Of a stretch of 64,000 bases of DNA, positions 42,382 to 55,287 are shown piece by piece. Source of the stretch: Flagellatimonas centrodinii (lineage in GTDB: Bacteria; Pseudomonadota; Gammaproteobacteria; Nevskiales; Nevskiaceae); assembly GCF_016918765.2 (NCBI RefSeq), contig NZ_CP092104.1, forward strand, positions 2,790,001 through 2,854,000, read 5' to 3'. The translations under genes and the position numbers were made by a program. Under the pieces are notes generated by a model. That model saw nothing but the letters and a program-made list of their open reading frames with translations, was not told the DNA's origin and did no database searches. Each line of letters starts with the position of its first letter. The first letter of the stretch is position 1.

Positions 42382-44004
42382 ATGCAAGGCCTGATGATGG
42401 ACCAGCCGCTGTCGATTTCGTCGCTGCTGGTTCATGCGGACCGTTATCACGGTGATACCGAAATCGTGTCACGGCGCGTGGAAGGTGACATTCATCGTTA
42501 CACCTACCACGATGCCCACCAGCGCAGCCGCAGGGCGGCCAACATGCTGGAGCGTCTCGGGGTCGCCGTTGGAGAGCGCGCTGCCACGCTGGCGTGGAAC
42601 GGCTATCGCCACTTCGAGCTCTACTACGCGATCTCCGGCTCCGGCCGGGTGATGCACACCATCAACCCGCGACTGCATCCCGAGCAGGTGGCCTGGATCG
42701 CCAACGACGCTCAGGATCAGGTGCTGTTCTTTGATCTGACCTTCGCCCCGTTGGTCGATGCCGTGGCACCGCACTGCCCGAACATCAAGCACTGGGTGGC
42801 ACTCTGTGCCGAAGCTGACCTGCCAGCCTTGAAGAACATCAAGCCGCTGGCCTACGAAACCTTGCTGGAGCAGGCCGACAGCGCGTATGACTGGCCACTG
42901 CTCGACGAGCAGTCGGCGGCCTGTCTCTGCTACACCTCGGGAACTACCGGCAACCCCAAGGGCGTTCTCTACTCGCATCGTTCGACGGTGCTGCATGCGA
43001 TGGGCTCGTGCATGCCCGACGTGATGAATTTGTCGGCCTGTGATGTGGTGCTGCCGGTGGTGCCGATGTTCCACGTCAACGCCTGGGGCACGCCATATTC
43101 ATGTCCCATCGTCGGTGCCAAACTGGTGTTCCCGGGGCCGGCACTCGATGGTGCCAGCCTCACGGAGCTGTTCGAACAGGAAAAGGTCACCTTCACCGCC
43201 GGTGTGCCGACGGTGTGGCTGGGCCTGCTGCAGCACCTGCAGAAGAGCGGCCAGAAGCTGACGACCGTCAACCGTATGGTGGTGGGCGGTTCCGCCTGCC
43301 CGCCGGCACTGATGAAAGCCTTCAAGGACGAGTTCGGCATCCACATCCACCATGCCTGGGGGATGACCGAGATGTCACCACTGGGGACTTTCAACCAGCT
43401 CAAGAACAAGCATCTGCCGCTGTCAGCCGAAGAGCAGTTCAAGGTGCATGTCCGTGCCGGGCGCCCGGTGTTCGGGGTTGATATCAAGATCGTCGACGAT
43501 GCCGGCAAGGACCTGCCTTGGGATGGCGTCGCCTTCGGTGACCTGCTGGTCAAGGGTTACTGGGTGGTCGGCCAGTACTACGGGCTCGACAAGTCACCGT
43601 TGGTGGATGGCTGGTTCCCCACCGGCGATGTGGCCACCATTGACCCGGACGGCTTCATTCAGATCACCGACCGTTCGAAGGATGTCATCAAGTCCGGAGG
43701 CGAATGGATCAGCTCCATCGACCTGGAGAACATCGCGGTCAGTCATCCGGCCGTGGCCGAGGCTGGAGTGATCGGGGTCTATCACCCGAAATGGGATGAG
43801 CGGCCGCTGTTGGTCGTGGTGCTCAAGGACGGGCAGGATGTCGACCGTGATGCGCTGTTGGCCCATTTCGACGGCAAGATCGCCAAGTGGATGCTGCCCG
43901 ATGACGTCCAATTCGTGACCGAGCTGCCGCATACGGCGACGGGCAAGATCAGCAAGCTGAAGCTGCGGGAACAGTTCAAGGACTATCGTCTGCCCACCGT
44001 TTGA
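42382..44004 (+). CDS. Fatty acyl-CoA ligase (AlkK-like, AMP-binding)
   Basis: Activates a carboxylic acid, probably a medium- or long-chain fatty acid, via an acyl-adenylate. The 540-residue protein has the P-loop [11 protein letters not shown] near residue 186, the adenine motif [11 protein letters not shown], the YWVVGQYYG region, the hinge [16 protein letters not shown] and the catalytic Lys in [13 protein letters not shown]. Length and motifs resemble Pseudomonas AlkK-type ligases. AGGAG lies 6 nt before ATG 42382. It is preceded by a 65-bp gap, so it may have its own promoter. Confidence 0.88.
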   Translation: MQGLMMDQPLSISSLLVHADRYHGDTEIVSRRVEGDIHRYTYHDAHQRSRRAANMLERLGVAVGERAATLAWNGYRHFELYYAISGSGRVMHTINPRLHPEQVAWIANDAQDQVLFFDLTFAPLVDAVAPHCPNIKHWVALCAEADLPALKNIKPLAYETLLEQADSAYDWPLLDEQSAACLCYTSGTTGNPKGVLYSHRSTVLHAMGSCMPDVMNLSACDVVLPVVPMFHVNAWGTPYSCPIVGAKLVFPGPALDGASLTELFEQEKVTFTAGVPTVWLGLLQHLQKSGQKLTTVNRMVVGGSACPPALMKAFKDEFGIHIHHAWGMTEMSPLGTFNQLKNKHLPLSAEEQFKVHVRAGRPVFGVDIKIVDDAGKDLPWDGVAFGDLLVKGYWVVGQYYGLDKSPLVDGWFPTGDVATIDPDGFIQITDRSKDVIKSGGEWISSIDLENIAVSHPAVAEAGVIGVYHPKWDERPLLVVVLKDGQDVDRDALLAHFDGKIAKWMLPDDVQFVTELPHTATGKISKLKLREQFKDYRLPTV

Positions 44005-44010
44005 GCGATC

Positions 44011-44042
44011 GCCGCCGTCCCGGCAGGGTTCGGGACGGCGGC
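44011..44042 (+). terminator. Hairpin after the acyl-CoA ligase gene
   Basis: A perfect 12-bp stem (GCCGCCGTCCCG / CGGGACGGCGGC) with an 8-nt loop lies 7 bases past the stop. There is no T-run, so it is a weak intrinsic terminator or a Rho/processing barrier. Confidence 0.5.
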
Positions 44043-44074
44043 GGCAGCGGCGCGCAGAGGCTTGCGGCCAAGGA

Positions 44075-44083
44075 TGGTAAAAT
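44075..44083 (+). promoter_or_regulatory. Possible extended -10 promoter of pyrG
   Basis: TGG-TAAAAT matches an extended -10 element, 31 bases before the pyrG ATG. No convincing -35 is seen at 17-18 bp. The transcript leader would be about 25 nt. Confidence 0.3.
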
Positions 44084-44096
44084 CGCGGATCACTGA

Positions 44097-46621
<2,525 letters not shown>

Positions 46622-46633
46622 GCCCGAACCTGA

Positions 46634-47938
<1,305 letters not shown>

Positions 47939-47943
47939 AGACG

Positions 47944-48231
47944 ATGCGCGGCCGAATCATCATCGCCGCACTTGCGCTGATGCTGTTGGGTCTGCAATGG
48001 CGGTTGTGGGTCGCCGACGGCGGGGTGACCCATGCCCACACCCTGCAGACCCAGGTGGCCGCGCTGGAAGCCGAGATCGAACAATTGCGGCAACGCAACG
48101 GTCGTCTGGCTGCCGAAGTTCAGGACCTCAACGTCGGTAGCCGGGCACTGGAAGCCCGTGCGCGCACCGCGCTGGGCATGATCGAGCAGGACGAAACCTT
48201 CTACCTGGTGGTCTCCACCGACGGACCGTGA
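47944..48231 (+). CDS. ftsB: Cell division protein FtsB
   Basis: Bitopic divisome protein that pairs with FtsL and FtsQ. The 95-residue protein has one N-terminal membrane helix (about residues 5-25). A periplasmic coiled coil follows (TQVAALEAEIEQLRQRNGRL), then the conserved RTALGMIEQDETFY end. ATG 47944 lies 5 nt after eno. The gene also overlaps ispD (GTGA). Confidence 0.9.
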   Translation: MRGRIIIAALALMLLGLQWRLWVADGGVTHAHTLQTQVAALEAEIEQLRQRNGRLAAEVQDLNVGSRALEARARTALGMIEQDETFYLVVSTDGP

Positions 48232-48956
48232 CCGAGGGGCCTCGTTACTGGGCGGTGCTGGTGGCCGCCGGAGCCGGTACCCGGATGGGCATGGAGACTC
48301 CCAAACCCTGGCTACCGTTGGCCGGTCGCACCGTACTCGAGTGGTCGCTGACAACCTTGCTGCGCCAGGGTTGGATCGACGGTGTGGTACTGGTGCTGGC
48401 GGCTGGAGACACCCCCTGGTCAGCATCGCCGATGGCCCGGCATCCGCGGGTACTGACGGTGACCGGGGGCGCCGAACGCGCTGACTCGGTTCGGGCCGGA
48501 CTGGCGGCGGTGCGGTGTCATGCCGGCTGGCCCGAACGTACCTGGGTGCTGGTCCACGATGCCGCGCGCCCCTGTCTGCGCGAGGAGGCGCTTCTGCAGC
48601 TGCGTGATGCCGCCACCACATCTGAGGGCGGGCTGCTGGCACGGCCGCTGACCGACACGCTCAAACGCCACCAAGACGGCCGGGCGGTCGAAACCGTGCC
48701 GCGTGCCCACCTGGCCGGCGCCCAGACCCCTCAGCAGTTCCCCCTGTTGACGCTGGTCGATGCCCTCGCCCGGGCGGCAGCTGCCGGCACGGATGTCACT
48801 GACGAGGCAAGCGCCATCGAGGCGCTCGGCTTGCGGCCCACGGTGGTGTGGGGTCACGCCAGCAATCTCAAGATCACTTACCCGGACGATCTGGCCCTGG
48901 CTGCGTTCTGGTTGCGGCTTCAGGCGGGAGAATCGAACCACCATGAATCTGTTTGA
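48228..48956 (+). CDS. ispD: 2-C-methyl-D-erythritol 4-phosphate cytidylyltransferase
   Basis: Third enzyme of the MEP pathway. The 242-residue protein has the CTP loop LVAAGAGTRMG, VLVHDAARPC, and RAHLAGAQTPQQF. It starts with GTG overlapping the ftsB stop and overlaps ispF by 14 nt. Confidence 0.95.
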   Translation: MTEGPRYWAVLVAAGAGTRMGMETPKPWLPLAGRTVLEWSLTTLLRQGWIDGVVLVLAAGDTPWSASPMARHPRVLTVTGGAERADSVRAGLAAVRCHAGWPERTWVLVHDAARPCLREEALLQLRDAATTSEGGLLARPLTDTLKRHQDGRAVETVPRAHLAGAQTPQQFPLLTLVDALARAAAAGTDVTDEASAIEALGLRPTVVWGHASNLKITYPDDLALAAFWLRLQAGESNHHESV

Positions 48957-49440
48957 TGCGCGCATTGGGCATGGCTTCGATGCCCATCAGTTGGCAGCCG
49001 GGACGGGGGTGACCCTCGGAGGGGTTCAGATCGCATGTGACTACCGGCTGGTGGCGCACTCCGATGGCGATGTGCTGATCCATGCGCTGTGTGACGCGTT
49101 GTTGGGCGCGTTGGGGCGGGGCGATATCGGTCAGTGGTTTCCGGACACGGATGCTCGCTTTGCCGGTGCTGACTCTCGGGACCTGCTGCGGACCGTGGTG
49201 GATGCCCTGCATGCCGCCGGGTATGCCCTGGTCAATGCCGACCTGACCCTGATCGCAGAGGCGCCGCGGGTGGCCGCATACACCGGCGCCATGCGCGAAT
49301 GTCTGGCGGCCGACCTCCGGGTCACTGTGGACCGGATAGGCGTCAAGGCGACCACCAATGAGGGGATGGGTCACATTGGTCGCAAGGCCGGTGTTGCGGC
49401 TCATGCGGTGGTGCTCATCGCCCCCCGAGAAGGCGTCTGA
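48943..49440 (+). CDS. ispF: 2-C-methyl-D-erythritol 2,4-cyclodiphosphate synthase
   Basis: Fifth enzyme of the MEP pathway. The 165-residue protein has RIGHGFDAHQL with metal ligands D and H, HSDGDVLIHALCDALLGA, and KATTNEGMGHIGR. The open frame upstream lies inside ispD; ATG 48943 gives the normal length. The usual next gene, truD, is not here; a TetR gene follows. Confidence 0.96.
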   Translation: MNLFDARIGHGFDAHQLAAGTGVTLGGVQIACDYRLVAHSDGDVLIHALCDALLGALGRGDIGQWFPDTDARFAGADSRDLLRTVVDALHAAGYALVNADLTLIAEAPRVAAYTGAMRECLAADLRVTVDRIGVKATTNEGMGHIGRKAGVAAHAVVLIAPREGV

Positions 49441-49467
49441 AATGCTGTCGAATCAGCGAGTTATGGT

Positions 49468-49496
49468 TTGTGTGATGGCGTCCCCCACCGTAGACT
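49468..49496 (+). promoter_or_regulatory. Candidate tetR promoter (leaderless)
   Basis: TTGTGT and TAGACT are separated by 17 bp. The -10 ends 6 nt before the tetR ATG, so transcription would begin at or beside the start codon. No Shine-Dalgarno is visible. Confidence 0.4.
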
Positions 49497-49502
49497 GCCG
49501 AC

Positions 49503-50126
49503 ATGCTTGAAACGCTCGTGAAGGACCGCCTGCGCCTCCGCCCGCGTCGCGACACGCGGGAGGAGATTCTCAATACCGCCGAAGAACTGTTGCAGCGTCG
49601 CGGCTACAACGCTTTCAGCTATCAACATATTGCGGTCCAGTTGGGTATCCGCAACGCCGCTATTCACTACCATTTTCCCGGCAAGGAAGATCTGGGGGTG
49701 GCGCTGGTGCGCCGGTTTCGCCAGCGCTTTCGGGACTGGGCCGAGAGCGTGGCCGGACAGGGTGATGCTTGGTCGCGGCTGACGGCCTTCTTCGAGACCT
49801 ACATCGCGTATCTCGCCGCGACTGACATGCGAATCTGTCCGGTCGGCGTTCTCGGGTCCGAGTTCGGGGTCATTCCCGAGCCGATGCGGCATGAAGCTCG
49901 GCTGCTGATGCGCGAAAACTACGAATGGCTGGCGGAAACGCTGCAGGCCGGACGCGATGAAGGCAGTCTGCAGTTTCCGGGCGAGGCCCGGTCAAAGGCG
50001 GTCGAAGTTGGCGCGGCGCTGCAGGGTGGCTTGCAGATCGCCCGCATGGCTGGTCCCCAGCGCTTCCATCAGGTGCTGGAGCAGCTGGGGCTGGAATTGC
50101 GCGGCGGTGCCTCCGGGCGCAACTGA
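49503..50126 (+). CDS. TetR/AcrR-family transcriptional regulator
   Basis: A 207-residue regulator. The N-terminal helix-turn-helix includes TREEILNTAEELLQRRGYNA and the recognition region GIRNAAIHYHFPGKEDL. The C-terminal ~140 residues form a helical ligand/dimer domain. A perfect palindrome of TetR-operator type lies 67 bp past its stop, at the promoter of the 61-codon gene, which is therefore the likely target. The ligand is unknown. Confidence 0.88.
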   Translation: MLETLVKDRLRLRPRRDTREEILNTAEELLQRRGYNAFSYQHIAVQLGIRNAAIHYHFPGKEDLGVALVRRFRQRFRDWAESVAGQGDAWSRLTAFFETYIAYLAATDMRICPVGVLGSEFGVIPEPMRHEARLLMRENYEWLAETLQAGRDEGSLQFPGEARSKAVEVGAALQGGLQIARMAGPQRFHQVLEQLGLELRGGASGRN

Positions 50127-50192
50127 CGTTCGTCGGGTCGCGTCGACCATCGAAACCTGCTGTCCACACAGGCCCGGGGATTGGGTGTACGC

Positions 50193-50212
50193 TACTTACT
50201 GAGTAGTAAGTA
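50193..50212 (+). promoter_or_regulatory. Perfect 20-bp palindrome, likely TetR operator
   Basis: The arms TACTTACT and AGTAAGTA flank GAGT. It overlaps the -10 region of a possible promoter (TTGGGT at 50181, TAGTAA at 50204, 17-bp spacer), 19 bp before the next ATG. Binding here would block transcription. I found no second copy in the window. Confidence 0.6.
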
Positions 50213-50231
50213 ACCCTCGAGGGGGTATGTC

Positions 50232-50417
50232 ATGAATACACAGGTTATCAAGAGACCCGGAATGCCGGCCTTGCGGTTGCCGCAAGCGCTGTCGGAAGGC
50301 TGGAATGTTGATCAGTACCGTCATTATGTACAGTCGACAGTCGTGCGCCTGCGCCGCCGTGTGGTGGCCAGATTGCACCCGTTCCGCTTCGACATCGACC
50401 TGCGCGACGTACTCTGA
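50232..50417 (+). CDS. Uncharacterised 61-residue basic protein
   Basis: I do not recognise this gene. The evidence that it is real is contextual: a TetR-type palindrome over a possible promoter, a GAGGGGG ribosome site about 6 nt before ATG, and a stop exactly adjoining the convergent smr gene. The protein has a Pro/Leu N-terminus (KRPGMPALRLP). A likely amphipathic, Arg-rich helix follows (about residues 28-48, with RLRRRVVARL), then an acidic tail ending DIDLRDVL. No signal peptide or membrane helix is visible. It could be a microprotein partner or a remnant. Confidence 0.6.
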   Translation: MNTQVIKRPGMPALRLPQALSEGWNVDQYRHYVQSTVVRLRRRVVARLHPFRFDIDLRDVL

Positions 50418-50951
50418 TCAGCCGGGGTTTCGTAGCAGCACATAGATCGCGCCGGTCCCCCCATCCGGCGGCCGGGCGGAACAGAACGCCAAGACGTCGC
50501 GACGTCGTCGCAACCAGCTGTCGACGTGGGCTTTCAGTACCGGCCCGGTGTTGGGTGAGCCATTGCCCTTGCCGTGGATGATGCGCACACAGCGCACGTC
50601 ATCCTGCTGGCAACGGCTCAGAAAGCCGACGATTTCATGGCGCGCCCGATGGCGGTTCAGACCGTGCAGGTCAAGAGCCCGCTCGACCCGATACTGGCCG
50701 CGCCGCAGCCGGCGGATGACGCTGTCCTGTACCCCGGGCGAGCGATAGGTCAGCGTGTCGCCGCACTCGAAATCATCCGGGTCCGCTGCGGCCAGTAGCT
50801 CGGCCATCACCGCCACCTCATCGGCCTGCGCCTGCCGCGCCACTGGCGGTGGCGGTCGCCGCAAGGGGCTGACATGCCCAGCGGGGGCGGCACGTCGGAC
50901 ATCGCCAAGGGCAGCGCGGAACAGGGCGGAGTCGTTGTCGGAGTCGGACAT
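50418..50951 (-). CDS. Smr domain endonuclease (SmrA/SmrB-like)
   Basis: A 177-residue protein. The N-terminal ~85 residues are Arg/Pro/Ala-rich, ending in LRRGQYRVERALD. The Smr domain follows with DLHGLNRHRARHEI and the loop HGKGNGSPNTGPVLK. E. coli SmrB, which cuts mRNA at collided ribosomes, has the same layout (183 residues). I chose ATG 50951 as the point where family similarity begins; the open frame upstream overlaps surE. Confidence 0.85.
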   Translation of the reverse strand: MSDSDNDSALFRAALGDVRRAAPAGHVSPLRRPPPPVARQAQADEVAVMAELLAAADPDDFECGDTLTYRSPGVQDSVIRRLRRGQYRVERALDLHGLNRHRARHEIVGFLSRCQQDDVRCVRIIHGKGNGSPNTGPVLKAHVDSWLRRRRDVLAFCSARPPDGGTGAIYVLLRNPG

Positions 50952-51030
50952 GGCAAAAACACCGATGATGGAGTCGGCAGCATGCCGGTCAGACCGGTAA
51001 ACTACCCGGCGTTTTTCCCCGCTGTCCACC

Positions 51031-51777
51031 ATGCGCATCCTTCTTTCAAACGACGACGGCTGTACGGCCCCTGGTCTGCTATGCCTGCGCAACGCGCTGG
51101 AGGCGCATCACCGGGTTACGGTGGTGGCGCCCGATCGCAACCGCTCCGGCGCGTCCAACTCGCTGACGCTGCTCAATCCGCTGCGACCGCATCAGCACGC
51201 CGACGGCGTCTGGTGCGTTGACGGCACCCCCACCGATTGCGTGCATTTGGCGCTGACCTCGCTACTGCCGGAGCCCCCCGACATGGTGGTGTCCGGGATC
51301 AACGCCGGGGCCAACCTCGGCGACGACACCCTCTACTCGGGCACCGTGGCGGCCGCTATGGAGGGGCGACACCTGGGCTGTTCGGCGCTGGCGGTATCGT
51401 GCGTGGCGCACGAACCGCGGCACTATGAAACGGCCGCAGCAGTCGCCGTCACCCTGGTGGCCCGTCTGGCGACCCATCCGCTGCCACCGGATACCATCCT
51501 CAACGTCAACGTACCCGACGTGCCGCTGGATGAACTGCAGGGGTATGCGGTGACCCGCCTCGGCTTGCGGCATCGTGCCGAGAGCGTGACCCGCACCCAG
51601 GACCCGCGTGGCCGCACCATTTACTGGCTGGGGGCGGCCGGGGCCGAGGCGGACTGTGGCGCGGGGACCGACTTCCATGCCATCAGCCGCCATCAGGTGT
51701 CGGTGACCCCGATCACCGTCGATCTGACCCGCCATGCCGCCCTGGAGCGTCTGCGGGACTGGGTATCCGATCTGTGA
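51031..51777 (+). CDS. surE: 5'/3'-nucleotidase SurE
   Basis: Metal-dependent survival-protein phosphatase. The 248-residue protein has the metal-binding [11 protein letters not shown] at the N-terminus, [15 protein letters not shown], and [20 protein letters not shown]. It is divergent from smr; TAAACT at 51000 could serve as its -10. The stop overlaps the pcm GTG (GTGA). Confidence 0.95.
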   Translation: MRILLSNDDGCTAPGLLCLRNALEAHHRVTVVAPDRNRSGASNSLTLLNPLRPHQHADGVWCVDGTPTDCVHLALTSLLPEPPDMVVSGINAGANLGDDTLYSGTVAAAMEGRHLGCSALAVSCVAHEPRHYETAAAVAVTLVARLATHPLPPDTILNVNVPDVPLDELQGYAVTRLGLRHRAESVTRTQDPRGRTIYWLGAAGAEADCGAGTDFHAISRHQVSVTPITVDLTRHAALERLRDWVSDL

Positions 51778-52448
51778 CGCGCGGATCACGCAACCCCGTC
51801 AGTGGCGCCACCACGCCGCTGAAGACCCCGGCGCAACGGCTGGCCGAGGGCCTTTCCAGGCAGGGAATCCACGAACCCGCGCTGCTGGCGGCGGTCGGGC
51901 GCATCCCCCGTCATCAGTTTGTTGATGATGCATTCAAGGCGCGCGCCTACGAGCTGCAGTCATCGTTGCCGATCGGCTTCGCGCAGACGATCTCGCAGCC
52001 GGCGGTGGTGGCAATGATGACGCAGACCCTGCTGGAAGGCGGGACCCGGCGCCGGGTGCTCGAAGTGGGCACCGGCAGTGGCTACCAGACCGCGCTGCTG
52101 GCCGAGCTGTGCGAGGTGGTGTTCACCGTCGAGCGAGTCAAGGCCCTGACCGAACAGGCGCGCAAGCGCCTTGCCGCGCTGGGGTATCGCAATGTGCATT
52201 TCGGCTATGCCGACGGCATGCAGGGCTGGCTTCCGTATGCCCCTTATGACGGCATTCTGGTGACGGCCGCAGCCGCGGAGCTGCCGCCCGGGCTACCGGA
52301 GCAGTTGGCGCCCGGTGGACGCCTGGTGATTCCGGTGGGGCCCCCGGGTGCGCAGGTGCTGAAAGTGATTGACCGAGGGGTGATGGGCTTCCGCCAACGT
52401 GACATCGCCACGGTCAGTTTCGTCCCGTTGCTGGCAGGCAAGGTCTGA
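51774..52448 (+). CDS. pcm: Protein-L-isoaspartate O-methyltransferase
   Basis: Repairs isoaspartyl residues using S-adenosylmethionine. The 224-residue protein has the SAM loop [18 protein letters not shown], the upstream [13 protein letters not shown], and [12 protein letters not shown]. It starts with GTG overlapping surE and ends in TGATG with yqaA. Confidence 0.94.
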   Translation: MTRGSRNPVSGATTPLKTPAQRLAEGLSRQGIHEPALLAAVGRIPRHQFVDDAFKARAYELQSSLPIGFAQTISQPAVVAMMTQTLLEGGTRRRVLEVGTGSGYQTALLAELCEVVFTVERVKALTEQARKRLAALGYRNVHFGYADGMQGWLPYAPYDGILVTAAAAELPPGLPEQLAPGGRLVIPVGPPGAQVLKVIDRGVMGFRQRDIATVSFVPLLAGKV

Positions 52449-53023
52449 TGGGGTTGTTCAGCCGGTTGTATGCCTGGACGCTGACCAAATCCGCACATCC
52501 GCATGCCCGTTGGTGGTTGGGCGGGCTCAGTGTGGCCGAGGCCACCGTATTTCCGATCCCGCCCGACGTGATGCTGGCGCCGATGGTACTTGCCCGGCCA
52601 GCCCAGTGGTGGCGGCTGGCGGCCCTGACTACCATCACCTCGGTGGTGGGCGGCTTGATCGGCTTCATGCTGGGCGCCTGGGTGCTCGACCTGGTGTTGC
52701 CTTGGGTTGACCGTATCGGTAGGCGCGAGGCCTACGATACTGCCGTCCAATGGTTCGAACAGTACGGTTTCTGGGCGATCCTGATGGCCGGCATCACGCC
52801 GGTGCCCTACAAGGTCTTCACCCTTTCGGCAGGCGCGGCGCAGATGGGCCTGTTACCGTTCTTTCTCGGGTCGCTGATCGGGCGCGGTATCCGCTTCTTC
52901 GTCGTTGCTGGCCTGGTGAAAGCGCTCGGACCGACCTTTGAGCGTCACCTGTTGCGCTACATCGACGTCATCGGCTGGGTGTTGGTTCTCGTGGTTCTGG
53001 TGGGAATTCTATGGATGCGATGA
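52448..53023 (+). CDS. yqaA: YqaA-family (VTT/DedA-like) membrane protein
   Basis: A 191-residue integral membrane protein with four to five hydrophobic segments. The motif AEATVFPIPPDVML is typical of YqaA; re-entrant VTT-type loops follow (GITPVPYKVFTLSAGAAQMG). DedA relatives act in lipid flipping or membrane energetics; the role here is not shown. Lies between pcm and nlpD, as in xanthomonads. Confidence 0.85.
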   Translation: MGLFSRLYAWTLTKSAHPHARWWLGGLSVAEATVFPIPPDVMLAPMVLARPAQWWRLAALTTITSVVGGLIGFMLGAWVLDLVLPWVDRIGRREAYDTAVQWFEQYGFWAILMAGITPVPYKVFTLSAGAAQMGLLPFFLGSLIGRGIRFFVVAGLVKALGPTFERHLLRYIDVIGWVLVLVVLVGILWMR

Positions 53024-53871
53024 AGATGATCGGTACCCGCGTGATTACGCTCGGTCTGGCGCTGATGGCGACCGGGTGTGCGGCACTGCTGAGCTGGTCG
53101 CCGCCTGCCGAGCGGGTTCAGGTCGACTCCACCACGCCGATGGTCGTGCTGCCGCCGGTGGCGGCCGACGAGTATCGGGTCCAACAGGGCGATACCCTCT
53201 ATTCCATCGCCTTCCGCAACCAGGTCGACTTCCGCGAACTGGCGCAGTGGAACGCGCTCGCCAATCCCGAACTGATCTATCCCGGTCAGGTCCTGCGACT
53301 CAAGCCTGCGGCGACGATCAAGCCGGTCGCACCGGCGAACGGCGATGTCGCTACCGCAGCGGTGACCCTGCCGCCGCCCGTCGGCGCGCCGCGGCCCCTG
53401 GCCCCGGTGGCGCTGGGTAGCGCCGCGTCGGCATCGGCGCCTCCGACGACAGCGCCGCCGCCGGTAGCAGCGACGACCGCCGCCGTGCCGCCGCCGGTGA
53501 CCGGTCGCTGGACCTGGCCGACCGACGGCATCGTGTCGCGCGGCTATTCGCCCACTCAGGGCAGCAAGGGGCTGGAGTTCACCGGGCGTCGCGGCCAGCA
53601 AGTGGTGGCAGCGTCAGCCGGCAAGGTGGTCTACAGCGGCAACGCGCTCAAGGGCTATGGCGAGCTGATCATCATCAAGCACGACGAGGTGTTCCTCTCC
53701 GCCTACGGTTACAACCGCACGCGTCTGGTGAAAGAGGGCGACACCGTGCGGGCCGGACAACCCATCGCCGAAATGGGCGAGGGGCCGGAGCGCAAGCCGC
53801 TCCTGCATTTCGAGATCCGCGAGCGGGGCAAGCCGGTGAATCCGGTGAAGTTCCTGCCCGCCAAATCCTGA
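53011..53871 (+). CDS. nlpD: NlpD-like LysM/M23 lipoprotein
   Basis: Envelope protein that activates peptidoglycan amidases during division. The precursor has up to 286 residues. A signal peptide leads to a lipobox-like MATGC. A LysM domain follows (EYRVQQGDTLYSIA to YPGQVLRLKP, about 54-98), then a Pro/Ala/Thr linker. The LytM/M23 domain is at about 165-280; it lacks the zinc-binding HxxxD, as in non-enzymatic NlpD/EnvC activators. ATG 53011 has GGGA upstream; ATG 53020 would overlap the yqaA stop (ATGA) and is an equally good start. Confidence 0.9.
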   Translation: MDAMKMIGTRVITLGLALMATGCAALLSWSPPAERVQVDSTTPMVVLPPVAADEYRVQQGDTLYSIAFRNQVDFRELAQWNALANPELIYPGQVLRLKPAATIKPVAPANGDVATAAVTLPPPVGAPRPLAPVALGSAASASAPPTTAPPPVAATTAAVPPPVTGRWTWPTDGIVSRGYSPTQGSKGLEFTGRRGQQVVAASAGKVVYSGNALKGYGELIIIKHDEVFLSAYGYNRTRLVKEGDTVRAGQPIAEMGEGPERKPLLHFEIRERGKPVNPVKFLPAKS

Positions 53872-53915
53872 TGTTCCGCGGGTCGCCGTGCGCACACCCG
53901 GCGGCGGCCATTCCC

Positions 53916-53945
53916 TTGCCGGAAACCCCCGCAAGGTGCTAAAAC
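53916..53945 (+). promoter_or_regulatory. Possible alaC promoter
   Basis: TTGCCG and TAAAAC are spaced by 18 bp, with TGC directly before the -10 (extended -10). It lies in the 129-bp gap between nlpD and alaC, where rpoS begins in enteric relatives. Confidence 0.3.
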
Positions 53946-54000
53946 TTCGCGCTTTTCGCCGCCCGTCATCGGGCCCATCCTCGGCCTTCAGAGCCCGTCC

Positions 54001-55245
54001 GTGAAAACCAACTTCCCGCGCATCCAGCGACTGCCCCCCTACGTCTTCAACATCGTCGGTGATTTGAAGAAGGCAGCCCGCGCCCGCGGCGAGGACATCA
54101 TCGATTTCGGCATGGGCAATCCCGACCAGCCGACGCCCAAGCACATTGTCGACAAGCTGGTGGAAGCCAGCGTACGCGGCACCGAGAGCGACTACGTTCG
54201 CCCCGAGCTGCATGACGAAGAAGGCGTGCACACGCATCGCTATTCGGTGTCGAAGGGCATTCCGCGGCTGCGACGCGCGATGGCGCGCTGGTACAAGCGG
54301 CGCTACGACATCGACCTTGACCCCGAAACCGAGGTAATCGCCACCATCGGCTCGAAGGAAGGGCTGGCACATCTGGCCTTTGCCACTCTGGCGCAGGGCG
54401 ATGTCGTGCTGGTGCCCAACCCGGCCTATCCGATCCACCCGTATGGCGTGGTGCTGGCCGGTGCCGACGTCCGCCATGTGCGGATGACACCTGAGGTGGA
54501 TTTCTTCGAGGAGCTGCAGCGCGCGATCAAGGAGACATGGCCGTCGCCGAAGATGCTGGTGCTGAACTTCCCGGGCAACCCGACGACCCAGTGTGTGGAT
54601 CTCGAATTCTTCGAGAAGGCGGTGGCCATCTGCCGCGAGCACGAGATCTGGCTGGTGCACGATCTCGCCTACAGCGACATCGTGTTCGACGGCTACAAGG
54701 CGCCCAGTGTCCTGCAGGTGCCGGGGGCGAAGGATGTCGCGGTCGAATTTTTCACTCTGTCCAAGAGCTACAACATGCCCGGGTGGCGAGTTGGGTTCAT
54801 GGTCGGCAACCCGACATTGGTCGCCGCCCTGGCGCGTATCAAGAGCTACCTGGACTACGGGATGTTCACGCCGATCCAGGTTGCCGCGATTGCTGCGTTG
54901 GAAGGGCCGCAGGACTGTGTCGCCGAAATCTGCGAGATGTACCGGGTTCGCCGCGACGTGCTCTGCGAGGGCCTCAACAAGATCGGCTGGAAGGTCGAAA
55001 AGCCGCGAGCGACCATGTTTGTCTGGGCCGAGATTCCCGAGCCCTTCAAGGCCATGGGTTCGATCGAATTTTCCAAGAAGCTGCTGGCCGAGGCGCACGT
55101 GGCAGTCTCCCCCGGCATCGGCTTCGGCGAGTACGGAGATACCCACGTTCGCTTTGCCCTGATCGAGAACGAGCATCGGACGCGTCAGGCATTGCGGGGT
55201 ATCCGCCGGATGTTGCAGACCGCCGGCATCACCACTTCGGCGTGA
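54001..55245 (+). CDS. alaC: Alanine transaminase AlaC (class I/II aminotransferase)
   Basis: PLP enzyme that makes alanine from pyruvate and glutamate. The 414-residue protein starts with GTG and matches E. coli AlaC closely: [41 protein letters not shown], and the PLP lysine in [14 protein letters not shown]. About 16 extra residues (approximately 59-76, acidic, including ESDY and HDEEG) sit just before the THRYSVSKG motif, whose Tyr normally touches PLP of the other subunit. Confidence 0.92.
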   Translation: MKTNFPRIQRLPPYVFNIVGDLKKAARARGEDIIDFGMGNPDQPTPKHIVDKLVEASVRGTESDYVRPELHDEEGVHTHRYSVSKGIPRLRRAMARWYKRRYDIDLDPETEVIATIGSKEGLAHLAFATLAQGDVVLVPNPAYPIHPYGVVLAGADVRHVRMTPEVDFFEELQRAIKETWPSPKMLVLNFPGNPTTQCVDLEFFEKAVAICREHEIWLVHDLAYSDIVFDGYKAPSVLQVPGAKDVAVEFFTLSKSYNMPGWRVGFMVGNPTLVAALARIKSYLDYGMFTPIQVAAIAALEGPQDCVAEICEMYRVRRDVLCEGLNKIGWKVEKPRATMFVWAEIPEPFKAMGSIEFSKKLLAEAHVAVSPGIGFGEYGDTHVRFALIENEHRTRQALRGIRRMLQTAGITTSA

Positions 55246-55287
55246 CGACCGGCTCGTCGCGCTCCGCCCATCATGGATAAGGTGTTT

